A DNA stretch of 64,000 bases from Bacteroidales bacterium (GTDB lineage: Bacteria; Bacteroidota; Bacteroidia; Bacteroidales; Rikenellaceae): contig CAJSYJ010000001.1 of assembly GCA_910574205.1 (NCBI GenBank), positions 434,001-498,000 on the forward strand, written 5' to 3'. Both the position numbers and the translations under genes were made by a program. How positions within the stretch are numbered: position 1 is the stretch's first letter; each line of letters opens with the position of its first letter. Positions 1-7,623 of this stretch are shown here, in pieces. The notes beneath the pieces were generated by a model. That model was not told the DNA's origin. It made no database searches and worked only from the letters and a program-made list of their open reading frames with translations.

Positions 1-1170
1 GCCCTCTTTCAGGGCCTTGACGGCTTTACGACCGGCACCGACGAATTTGACCGACTGATACGGCACATCCGCGGGGACAGTAGTATCCGGCAGAAGGTTG
101 TCGGCCGAACGCTTGTGGTTGCAGAACCAGTTCAGACGGATATCGTTATCGGCGATCTTGTCGACGAACGGCTTGAAGCCCACGCGCCATACGCCGATAC
201 CGCCGTAACCCTTGCCGTAAGCATCCATCTGCGAGAAATATGACATGTAAAGAGTCGAGTTGTCAGGTGTGATATCGCATCCGAACACTACGTCGGGCAG
301 AGTGATATCGCTGAAACCCTGCATTATCTGATCCTTGGTAGTAAGGATAGGCACATTGTCCATTACGACCTGCGCATACTTCGCCGCCTTCTCCCACTCG
401 TGCTTTACCATGTATGCACGATAGAGGTAGGTAGCTGCTACGCAACCGTCGATATCGGTCGGAGATTCGGTACGGATCATACCGATCTTCTCGAATATCT
501 CGTATGCCTCCTCCAAATCGCTCAGCAGCTGCTCGTAGATAGCATCCAGAGTAGCGCGGGGCTGGTCGCCCTGATGCTCGGGCTTTTCGGTAACCAGCGG
601 CACGCAAGGCAGCTGAGAGTGATCGTAAACCTTACCCTTGCCCCACTTCGTATCGTCGGCACCTACATAATAGGCGTACTGATAGAGGTTGGTAAGCATC
701 CAGTAGGCATATCCGCGCTCGGTAAGAGCCACGGCGCGATAACGCAATACAGCAGGGTTATCATCATCAGGCATAGAATCGAGGATACTGCAAGACAAGG
801 CAATGTGCTTGTAATACTCGCTGTAACGGTTAGCAGTAGCTACGAAGTCGGCACCGCGATAATCGCACAGATAGTGGTAGAACGACATCGCAAAATCGCC
901 GGTCAAGCACATGTCGTTGCCCATAAGCGATGACAGGAAGTCGAAGCCCTTCTGACCGAAATAGCAGTGCGACATATCCTGCAAAACGTATTGCTGGAAA
1001 TAGAAGTAAATATTTTGCTCGTCAGCAGAGAATACCTTGTCTGGGTCCTTCGATGCGATCTCCTGCTTCTTGTCGGCTGGCAGATACGAATCGTGATATG
1101 CCTCCTTGATACAAGAGGAGAGCAGAACCGAAGAGAGCAAGGCTATCGATAAAATTTTAGTATTTTTCAT
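1..1170 (-). CDS. SusD/RagB-family nutrient-binding lipoprotein (C-terminus beyond window)
   Basis: The frame is open from the ATG at 1168-1170 to base 1, 390 codons with no stop, so the C-terminus lies left of the window. The protein begins with a lipoprotein signal (MKNTKILSIALLSSVLLSSC), and Cys20 would be lipidated. The following residues fit the helical SusD fold, with early aromatic runs such as FYFQQYVLQDMSHCYFGQ. SusD proteins sit on the outer surface and hand a glycan or peptide to the SusC pore. It lies 14 bp downstream of the SusC gene on the same strand, the usual SusC-SusD order. The substrate cannot be told, because no glycosidase or peptidase of the locus is inside the window. 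Confidence 0.9.
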   Translation of the reverse strand, partial: MKNTKILSIALLSSVLLSSCIKEAYHDSYLPADKKQEIASKDPDKVFSADEQNIYFYFQQYVLQDMSHCYFGQKGFDFLSSLMGNDMCLTGDFAMSFYHYLCDYRGADFVATANRYSEYYKHIALSCSILDSMPDDDNPAVLRYRAVALTERGYAYWMLTNLYQYAYYVGADDTKWGKGKVYDHSQLPCVPLVTEKPEHQGDQPRATLDAIYEQLLSDLEEAYEIFEKIGMIRTESPTDIDGCVAATYLYRAYMVKHEWEKAAKYAQVVMDNVPILTTKDQIMQGFSDITLPDVVFGCDITPDNSTLYMSYFSQMDAYGKGYGGIGVWRVGFKPFVDKIADNDIRLNWFCNHKRSADNLLPDTTVPADVPYQSVKFVGAGRKAVKALKEG

Positions 1171-1184
1171 AAATGGTCTGCTTG

Positions 1185-4100
1185 TTAGAAATTAAGATTG
1201 ATACCGCCAGATATGGTTCTGATCTGGGCATAACCGCCGAAGCTGCCTTGTCCACTCATAGACGTACGCGGGTCGAGACCCTTGCGAGCAGAGAACAGTG
1301 CAACATTGTCGGCCACAACGAATACGCGTGCGCTCTCGATACCGAGCTTCTGCATCCACTTGGTCGGGAACGTATATCCGAGCGTGATGTTACGGATGCT
1401 GAAATAAGAAGCCGACGTAAGGAAGAGGTCGGAAGACTGAGTAAACGAGCTGCTTTGGCTCTGGTTGTTCCAAATACCGTACTCGCCGCTCATCGTCTCG
1501 GGATTCCATGTATTCCACAACTCGCGGTTGTGACCACCGTAGAAGCCGGAAGACATCGTGCTTGCGAACTCGCCGTCGTAAACATATCCGCCGATCTGGA
1601 ACGCCGTAGCGATCGACAGGTCGAAGCCGTAGAGGCGCAGAGCAATGTTCAGACCGCCCTGGAAATCGGGCAGTGCAGACTTGCCGATATCGAATTTGTT
1701 AAGGGCTCCACCCTCTGAAAGCTTGTTATAGTCGCTCGTGGTAGCGAGCTCGCCGGTGGGATTGCCCTTATCGTCGAGAACGCGGTAGTACCACAGAGGC
1801 TGGCCCTCTTCGTTGACACCGGCGTAACGGTACATATAGTACTCGTAACGGCTCTTGCCCTCGTACAGACGCTGATATACCTGCGTCAGACCAGTCGCCC
1901 TATAAATGTCGGGCAGCTCCAAGATCTTGTTGCGGTAGTGCGAACCGATAAGCGATACGGTCAACTGCACATCGCGGCGCTTGACGGCATCGACATTGAT
2001 CTCGAACTCGATACCCTGATTCTGCATGCTACCGATATTTTCCCAGTTATAGGGACGCCGTGAAGACAGTCCACGAGGAAGCTGGTAGAGCATGTCGCCA
2101 GTATAACGGTAGAAATAGTCGACATTACCATAGAGACGACGGCCGAAGAAGCTGAAATCGACACCTACGTCGAAAGTATTCTGTTTCTCCCACGTAAGAT
2201 CGGGGTTACCGAAGAATGCCTGCGTAATACCGAGCGACGTACCGTCCCACGTTACTGCCCACTGATCCTGATAGGGAGTGTACATGTAACCGGTACCGAT
2301 GTTCTCGTTACCCTGCGTACCGTATGATGCACGCAGCTTCAAGTCGTCGAGCCAAGACGAAGCACCGGCCATGAAGCTCTCGGTCGAAAGACGCCATGCG
2401 GCACCGACCGACCAGAAAGTACCCCAACGATCGAGGAAACGCGAAGTACCGTCGCGACGGACTGCACCCGACAGATAGTACTTGTAAGCGAAGTCGTAGT
2501 CGGCTTTCAGGAAATAGCTCTCGATGTTATGCTGATATTTAGTAGAGCCGATGCCTTCCATCTGACCGCCGTTATTCAACTCGGGATTCGACGGATCGAA
2601 GAATTTAGTCTTCTCACCTGCAAGCGACTCGCCATTGAGTTTATAGTACTCGTGACCGGCCAAAGCCTCGATATGGTGGTTACCACCGATCTCCTTGCGG
2701 TAAGCAAGCAGCTGGTTGATAGTCATGGTCTCGGTCATTGAAGACGATTTCGAACCGCGGCCGCCGAACGCCTGACCGTCACCGATTGTAGGCGTATAGA
2801 ACGTCGTACCTATACCCATATTGAGGTCGTAAGCATAGTTTACCGTGAAGGTAAAGTCGCGCAGGAACTTGACCTCGGCATAAGAACGGGTCGAGAGGTT
2901 GTTGTAGGTCGACTTGAGGATATCCTCGTAGAGGTTGCAGATGATATTCTGGTTGGTAGCCGTCGGACGGTTCAACGTACCGTCGGTAACCTTCATACCG
3001 TTATCGTACATCGGGGTACCGTCCTCGTTGTACTTCATATTACCCTCGGCGTCGTAGGCATGCACGGGGAAGATCGGCGCCCAGCCGCGAGCCACGTTGA
3101 ACGGGTTGCTTGCTGCACCGCTCGTCTCGTTGAGGCCGTTTGCTGTGGTCTTAGAGTAAGAGAGATTCATACCGACCTTCAACCACTTGAACAGCTGAGT
3201 ATTGACATTGGCACGCATCGAAAGACGCTCGTAGTCCGAACCGACGATGTAAGAGTCGTCGTCGAGATAGCCCAAAGAGAGATAGTAGTCGGTCTTGGCC
3301 GTACCGCCCGAAACCGATGCGACATACTCCTGACGGAACGAGTTGTGGAACATGGCATCGGCGAACGAATCGTCGTAGCGCACGCGGGCATGAGGATTCA
3401 GACGGCCGTTGGTACCTACGAGGAACTGACCGTCGGGAATGAGGAACGCATTGTAGTTACCCAGTACGCCCAACAGCTCCTGGCTGGCACGCAGGTTGGC
3501 GGCTGCCAAGTCGTGGCCGTTGTTGGCCCAATAGGTGTTACGCATACCGAACCAAGTAAGCTCGTAGTACTCGGCCTGATCGGTAGCCATGTCGTAATCG
3601 GGGACAGCACGGGTGTTGACACCCCAGGTACCCTTGAACGAGACGCGGGTGCGGTCCTGCTTACCGGTGCGGGTGGTAATCATGACCACGCCGTTGGCGG
3701 CACGAGAACCGTACAGAGAGTTCGAAACGGCATCCTTAGATACGGTCATAGACTCGATATCGGCGGGGTTGATGTCCGACAACGAACCGTTGAACGGCAC
3801 GCCGTCGACGACGATAAGTGCGGTGTTGCTGGCCGTGATAGAACCGATACCGCGCACGACGATCGAAGCGTCGCTACCGGGCTGGCCGGTCGAGCTGACG
3901 ATCTGCACACCGGCTACGGCGCCTTCCAGAGACTTCGTAACCGACGAAGCCTGCGAGTTGGCGATCAAGCCCTCCTTAACCTTAGATACCGAACCGACGA
4001 GGTCCTCCTTACGCTTCTTACCGTAAGCGATGACCGTAACGTCGTCGATAGCCGTAGCGTCGTCTTTGAGGACGACATCGATAGTAGTTCTGCCGGCTAC

Positions 4101-4358
4101 GGGCACGAGCTGCGACTCATAGCCCAAGAACGAGAATTTCAAAGTAGCGTCGCCCTGTGCCGCGATCTCGTAATGACCGTCAGCGACAGTGGTCACACCA
4201 CGTGTGGTCCCTTCTACCGTAACCGATGCTCCGATGACCGGTTGTCCGGTTTGATCGGTCACTGTACCGGAAATCCGCTGACCCTGAGCCGGGGCTACGA
4301 AGCACCCTAATGTCAGAGCAGCAAATACTGATAGTACAACTTTTTTAACCATAAGCAT
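1185..4358 (-). CDS. SusC/RagA-family TonB-linked outer-membrane transporter
   Basis: This is a 1057-residue protein with a signal peptide ending near Gln27 (APAQGQ). A carboxypeptidase-regulatory-like domain follows (about 28-115, GTVTDQTGQPVIGASV, SFLGYES). Next come the TonB plug (about 120-240, AYGKKRKEDLVGSVSKV, IVVRGIGSI, NGVVMITT) and a long beta-barrel ending in a C-terminal Phe (GINLNF). The length is normal for SusC. It imports a bulky substrate across the outer membrane using TonB energy, with the lipoprotein encoded 14 bp downstream acting as lid. Two start codons lie 6 bp apart (MLM); either gives the same signal peptide. A Bacteroidetes-type promoter lies just upstream at 4394-4425. 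Confidence 0.95.
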   Translation of the reverse strand: MLMVKKVVLSVFAALTLGCFVAPAQGQRISGTVTDQTGQPVIGASVTVEGTTRGVTTVADGHYEIAAQGDATLKFSFLGYESQLVPVAGRTTIDVVLKDDATAIDDVTVIAYGKKRKEDLVGSVSKVKEGLIANSQASSVTKSLEGAVAGVQIVSSTGQPGSDASIVVRGIGSITASNTALIVVDGVPFNGSLSDINPADIESMTVSKDAVSNSLYGSRAANGVVMITTRTGKQDRTRVSFKGTWGVNTRAVPDYDMATDQAEYYELTWFGMRNTYWANNGHDLAAANLRASQELLGVLGNYNAFLIPDGQFLVGTNGRLNPHARVRYDDSFADAMFHNSFRQEYVASVSGGTAKTDYYLSLGYLDDDSYIVGSDYERLSMRANVNTQLFKWLKVGMNLSYSKTTANGLNETSGAASNPFNVARGWAPIFPVHAYDAEGNMKYNEDGTPMYDNGMKVTDGTLNRPTATNQNIICNLYEDILKSTYNNLSTRSYAEVKFLRDFTFTVNYAYDLNMGIGTTFYTPTIGDGQAFGGRGSKSSSMTETMTINQLLAYRKEIGGNHHIEALAGHEYYKLNGESLAGEKTKFFDPSNPELNNGGQMEGIGSTKYQHNIESYFLKADYDFAYKYYLSGAVRRDGTSRFLDRWGTFWSVGAAWRLSTESFMAGASSWLDDLKLRASYGTQGNENIGTGYMYTPYQDQWAVTWDGTSLGITQAFFGNPDLTWEKQNTFDVGVDFSFFGRRLYGNVDYFYRYTGDMLYQLPRGLSSRRPYNWENIGSMQNQGIEFEINVDAVKRRDVQLTVSLIGSHYRNKILELPDIYRATGLTQVYQRLYEGKSRYEYYMYRYAGVNEEGQPLWYYRVLDDKGNPTGELATTSDYNKLSEGGALNKFDIGKSALPDFQGGLNIALRLYGFDLSIATAFQIGGYVYDGEFASTMSSGFYGGHNRELWNTWNPETMSGEYGIWNNQSQSSSFTQSSDLFLTSASYFSIRNITLGYTFPTKWMQKLGIESARVFVVADNVALFSARKGLDPRTSMSGQGSFGGYAQIRTISGGINLNF

Positions 4359-4393
4359 TAGTTTTTGACAATTTTAATATAAAAGTTCACTTA

Positions 4394-4425
4394 CAAAGAT
4401 ATGACAACTAAGTTTAATTAGCAAA
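4394..4425 (-). promoter_or_regulatory. Bacteroidetes-type promoter for susC-susD
   Basis: Read on the minus strand this is TTTG, 20 bp, TATCTTTG, an exact match to the primary-sigma consensus of Bacteroidetes. The -7 box is at 4394-4401 and the -33 box at 4422-4425. Transcription would begin about 30 bp before the susC start. Confidence 0.8.
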
Positions 4426-4775
4426 TTATCATATTAATTTTTTTTAGTTATTTACACTTTTTTAGGATAAGATTTTAATAAATTACGATTCGCAACCGAA
4501 CTTCTTTCGGAACATGCGGATTATAAGACGTACAAAAAAATTAGGTCAGGACGCCCGGAAAGGCCGAACGAATACGCAAACGCGCCGCGAAAAGCGATCC
4601 CGAAGACCGGCGCAAGCCATAGTGCACGGCCCCGGAATGCCGTGCCGACCGGCAGGCGAGGTCAGTCTGCCAAGAGCGGACAAAGCGCACGGAGGCAGAG
4701 GAGATTCGACGGATACGACGAAAACGGTATCGACTTTGAATAGGCCTCGCAAAGAGACAACCATAGAATCGTATT
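4426..4775. other. Intergenic region between susC promoter and the flavoenzyme gene
   Basis: About 350 bp separate the divergent genes. The left 80 bp are A+T-rich. From about 4510 the sequence turns G+C-rich and is open in several frames on both strands, but none of the translations looks like a protein (Arg-rich, no recognisable motifs). I see no clear promoter for the gene at 4776. The G+C-rich part may be a decayed coding remnant. Confidence 0.4.
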
Positions 4776-5735
4776 ATGAAAGAGATGAAAAACAATCCCG
4801 TCTGCAAACTGTTCGGAACCGAGCTGCCGATCGTATGCGGCGGCATGGCATGGTGCTCGGGGTGGAGGCTGGCGGCGGCGGTAAGCCGCGCCGGCGCTCT
4901 GGGCGTGATAGGCAGCGGCTCGATGGACGCAGGGCTGCTGCGGGAGCACATACGCCGCTGCCGCGAGGCGACCGACAAGCCCTTCGGCGTGAACGTGCCG
5001 TTGCAGGCGCCGCATGTCGAGCGGATAATCGACGTGGTGACGGAGGAGCGCGTAGGGGCGGTAATAACGTCGGCCGGCAATCCCGCATTATATACGCAGC
5101 GGCTGCACGAGGCAGGCTGCAAGGTAGCGCACGTCGTGGCCGACAGCCGCTCGGCACGCAAGTGCGCCGAGGCCGGAGTGGATGCCGTCATCGCCGAGGG
5201 ATTCGAAGCGGGAGGGCACAACGGCCGGCAGGAGACCGCCACGCTGGTGCTCGTACCGATCGTAAGGCGTGCCATAGACCTGCCGCTGATCGCCGCGGGC
5301 GGCATAGCCACCGGCGAGGGGATGCTCGCCGCACTCGCGCTGGGCGCCGACGGCGTGCAGATCGGCACGCGCTTCGTGATGACCGACGAAAGCTCGGCGG
5401 GCGACGCCTTCAAACGACTGTGCCTGACACTGGGCGAGGGCGACACGATGCTCGCGCTCAAACGTCTGTCGCCGACACGTCTGGTCAAGAACGAGTTTTA
5501 CAGAATGATGGACGAGGCCGAACAGCGCGGCGCCACGGCCGGGCAGCTCGAACAGATGATAGGACGCGGGCGAGCCAAGCGCGGCATGTTCGACGGCGAC
5601 ATCGTCATGGGCGAGTTGGAGATAGGTCAGGCCGTGACGCTCGTGCGCAGCATACAGCCGGCCGGGGAGGTCGTCGGGCAGATCATAGGAGAGTTCGACC
5701 GCGCATTGGAGCGGCTGTGCGAGAGGACCATGTAG
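4776..5735 (+). CDS. FabK/nitronate-monooxygenase-family FMN enzyme
   Basis: This is a 319-residue TIM-barrel flavoprotein of the NPD/FabK family. Visible signatures are the early GGMAW loop (about 23-27), VITSAGNP, HVVADSRSARKCAEAGVDAV, the catalytic-loop segment EGFEAGGHNG, and the FMN phosphate-binding pair IAAGGIATGEGMLAAL and GADGVQIGTRF. The family includes enoyl-ACP reductase II (FabK, last step of fatty-acid elongation, NADH/NADPH dependent) and nitronate monooxygenases. Length and the AGGHNG motif fit FabK, but the two are hard to separate by eye. The start at ATG 4776 gives MKEMKNNPVCKLFG; a second ATG lies three codons on. Downstream, a DUF4435 gene converges on it after 30 bp. Confidence 0.82.
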   Translation: MKEMKNNPVCKLFGTELPIVCGGMAWCSGWRLAAAVSRAGALGVIGSGSMDAGLLREHIRRCREATDKPFGVNVPLQAPHVERIIDVVTEERVGAVITSAGNPALYTQRLHEAGCKVAHVVADSRSARKCAEAGVDAVIAEGFEAGGHNGRQETATLVLVPIVRRAIDLPLIAAGGIATGEGMLAALALGADGVQIGTRFVMTDESSAGDAFKRLCLTLGEGDTMLALKRLSPTRLVKNEFYRMMDEAEQRGATAGQLEQMIGRGRAKRGMFDGDIVMGELEIGQAVTLVRSIQPAGEVVGQIIGEFDRALERLCERTM

Positions 5736-5765
5736 GGCGGCGGATGCCGATGCCGGAGGCAGGGG

Positions 5766-6830
5766 TCAGGGCTCGAAGTTGCAACGCAGCATCGTCGGGC
5801 ATGGCTCCTGCTGCTTTATGCGTGCGATCATCGCGGTAAGATAGGCCTGTATGTCGTCGCGAAGACGCTTGTACAACGGGCACGAAGTGTAGTTCTCGTT
5901 GTCGAGCAGCACGTCGCGGATCGAACGGAGCGTGTTGGCGTAGTTGCTCAGCTCGTTGCGCAGCGCGACGCCCTGCTTGGCCGACGACTGTATCTTGGCC
6001 AGCGACAGCTGCCGGAGTTTGTCGCATACGGCACTCAGCACCACCAGCGTGACATTGTCCATGAGCGTATGGCCGTGCATGAAGAGGTAGGTATTCTCCG
6101 GCTCGACGCCACGCTCGCGCAGCTCGCGGCCGAAAGCCTCGACATCGGAGACCATATCGGGGTTGTGCATTTCGAGCGAGCGGCGGCGGCGTTCGACGTT
6201 GCGGCGCAGCCACTCCAACGTATACTCGCCGTTGCGTCGTATGTCGACATATCCCAACCTTACAGAGGCCTTGAACTCGACCAGCGTAAAGACGTTCTCC
6301 GTCGATAGCTTGGCCGAGTAGGCATACCACAGAAACAGCGGATATATCGTCTGCGAATATCGATCGAAGAAGCGCACGAAGTCGAATATGCGCGTATCGT
6401 TCTTCGTAGCCTTGACGCATACGTTGTGAAGCGACGGGGCGTAACAGAGATAATTCTCCGTAGCATAAGTATATGTATGGAACATATTGCCGGCCGAGAG
6501 CAGCCGCCCTGACTGTTCGGTCGCGCCGTCGAACAGATAGTCGAAGTCGGAGTCGACGCACAGCAGCAGATCGTCCGCCGGAGAGTCGATCATCGACAGC
6601 AGCACCTTCTTGCCCTTGGGCAGATCCTCGCGGTTGGGTACCGAAATCTCGAAACGCAGATATGGATTGCGGAAATGGTCGAATATGCCGCGCCAGAAGG
6701 CGACATCCTCGTAACCCTCGACGAATACTCTGACGAGCCTGCGGTCGTCCGGCGGCGGCAGGATCTCGGGCAGATCGGCCGCTGCGACCGCATAATCGTC
6801 GCGGCGTATTTTCGATGCGCGTCGTTTCAT
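5766..6830 (-). CDS. DUF4435 (Toprim-like) domain protein
   Basis: This 354-residue protein matches the DUF4435 pattern. It has an N-terminal beta-alpha segment VRVFVEGYEDVAFWRGIF (about 33-50), acidic CVDSDFDYLF (about 91-100), and TYTYATENYLC (about 118-128). The spacing of EG, DxDFD and the ENY motif resembles a Toprim fold as in OLD-family nucleases and primases, which binds Mg2+ and acts on phosphodiesters. No P-loop ATPase partner is next to it, so it would act alone or with an unlinked ATPase. The biochemical role is unknown. It converges on the flavoenzyme gene and is divergent from the SUI1-family gene. Confidence 0.75.
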   Translation of the reverse strand: MKRRASKIRRDDYAVAAADLPEILPPPDDRRLVRVFVEGYEDVAFWRGIFDHFRNPYLRFEISVPNREDLPKGKKVLLSMIDSPADDLLLCVDSDFDYLFDGATEQSGRLLSAGNMFHTYTYATENYLCYAPSLHNVCVKATKNDTRIFDFVRFFDRYSQTIYPLFLWYAYSAKLSTENVFTLVEFKASVRLGYVDIRRNGEYTLEWLRRNVERRRRSLEMHNPDMVSDVEAFGRELRERGVEPENTYLFMHGHTLMDNVTLVVLSAVCDKLRQLSLAKIQSSAKQGVALRNELSNYANTLRSIRDVLLDNENYTSCPLYKRLRDDIQAYLTAMIARIKQQEPCPTMLRCNFEP

Positions 6831-6855
6831 TGTGGTAAAGTTAGGAAATAATTTT

Positions 6856-6863
6856 TAATTTTG
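6856..6863 (+). promoter_or_regulatory. -7 promoter box for the SUI1-family gene
   Basis: TAATTTTG matches TAnnTTTG. A TTG at 6830-6832 could be the -33 element, though the 23-bp spacer is longer than usual. It puts the transcript start near 6870. This excludes the in-frame TTG at 6861 as start codon and favours ATG 6936. Confidence 0.55.
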
Positions 6864-6935
6864 CGCAACGATCCGCACGGAATCGCCCATGCGGGAGATT
6901 TGCAGCGGGCAGACGACCATAAAACCTATATCGAC

Positions 6936-7277
6936 ATGGCTAACGACTGGAAAGAGCGTCTGGGAGTTGTATTTTCGACCGACCCCGACTACCGATACGA
7001 CACCGCACAAGAGCAGCGGCAGGAGACGCTGCCGCCGTCGCAGCAGAACCTGAGGGTGTGGCTCGACAGGCTCAAAGGCGGACGCACGGCCACCGTCGTG
7101 CGCGGCTTCGTCGGGTCGCAGCAGGCGCTCGCCGAGCTGGGCAAGGAGCTGAAAACGCGGTGCGGCGTGGGCGGCACGGCCAAAGACGGCGAGATAATCG
7201 TTCAGGGCGACCACCGCGACCGGATCGTCGAGCTGCTCACGCGTGCCGGATACCGCTGCAAGAGGGCAGGAGGATAA
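6936..7277 (+). CDS. SUI1/eIF1-family translation factor (YciH-like)
   Basis: This is a 113-residue protein with the SUI1 fold. An N-terminal tail (MANDWKERLGVVFSTDPDYRY) precedes a basic strand-loop (QNLRVWLDRLKGGRTATVVRGFVG, about 40-62), then ELGKELKTRCGVGGTAKDGEIIVQGDHRDRIVELL, typical of the eIF1/YciH core. The bacterial members are thought to bind the small ribosomal subunit and affect start-site selection; their physiological role is not settled. The frame extends upstream to a TTG at 6861, but that codon lies inside the promoter -7 box, so ATG 6936 is chosen. The usual family length is 105-120 residues. Confidence 0.85.
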   Translation: MANDWKERLGVVFSTDPDYRYDTAQEQRQETLPPSQQNLRVWLDRLKGGRTATVVRGFVGSQQALAELGKELKTRCGVGGTAKDGEIIVQGDHRDRIVELLTRAGYRCKRAGG

Positions 7278-7623
7278 GGGTCGAAAAAAATTTCATTTTT
7301 CATGTCATATTTCGCTTTCGTCCGTGTCTTGATATAAGACGGGGACTAACCCGTCATGCAAGCGGATGCGAAAAGATGACATATATTTGTTTTTATTTAC
7401 TATCTTTACACGGCAAACAGACGATACGCGATGAATTATCTGCAACATACTCTCGCCGCTTCATGCGGCATATACCTGAGGGGGGGGGAATTTACGCTCC
7501 GTCCTCTGTCGCGTATCATCTCTTAAATCGGCGTATGACATACACATAGCGAGGGGTTCGCATTGTCGGTCGCGTAGCTCGGGCATACGCCGGATCGATG
7601 CGGATAACCCTTAAACCCATATT
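7278..7623. other. Intergenic region with a G9 tract
   Basis: No gene is seen in these 346 bp. The region holds a homopolymer of nine G at 7480-7488, the usual kind of slippage-prone tract, 135 bp before the start of an outer-membrane receptor gene. A T-rich stretch with a weak -7-like TATCTTTA lies near 7400. I cannot assign a promoter with confidence. Confidence 0.5.

Noticed and set aside
3060..4310. 416-codon plus-strand frame antisense to susC
   Set aside because: Shadow of the susC coding sequence; the translation has no domain and the other strand is a clear SusC.
4514..5839. Long Arg-rich open frame on the plus strand overlapping the flavoenzyme gene
   Set aside because: It is an out-of-frame reading of G+C-rich coding DNA: very high Arg/Ala/Gly, no motifs, while the overlapping frame encodes a complete FabK-like enzyme.
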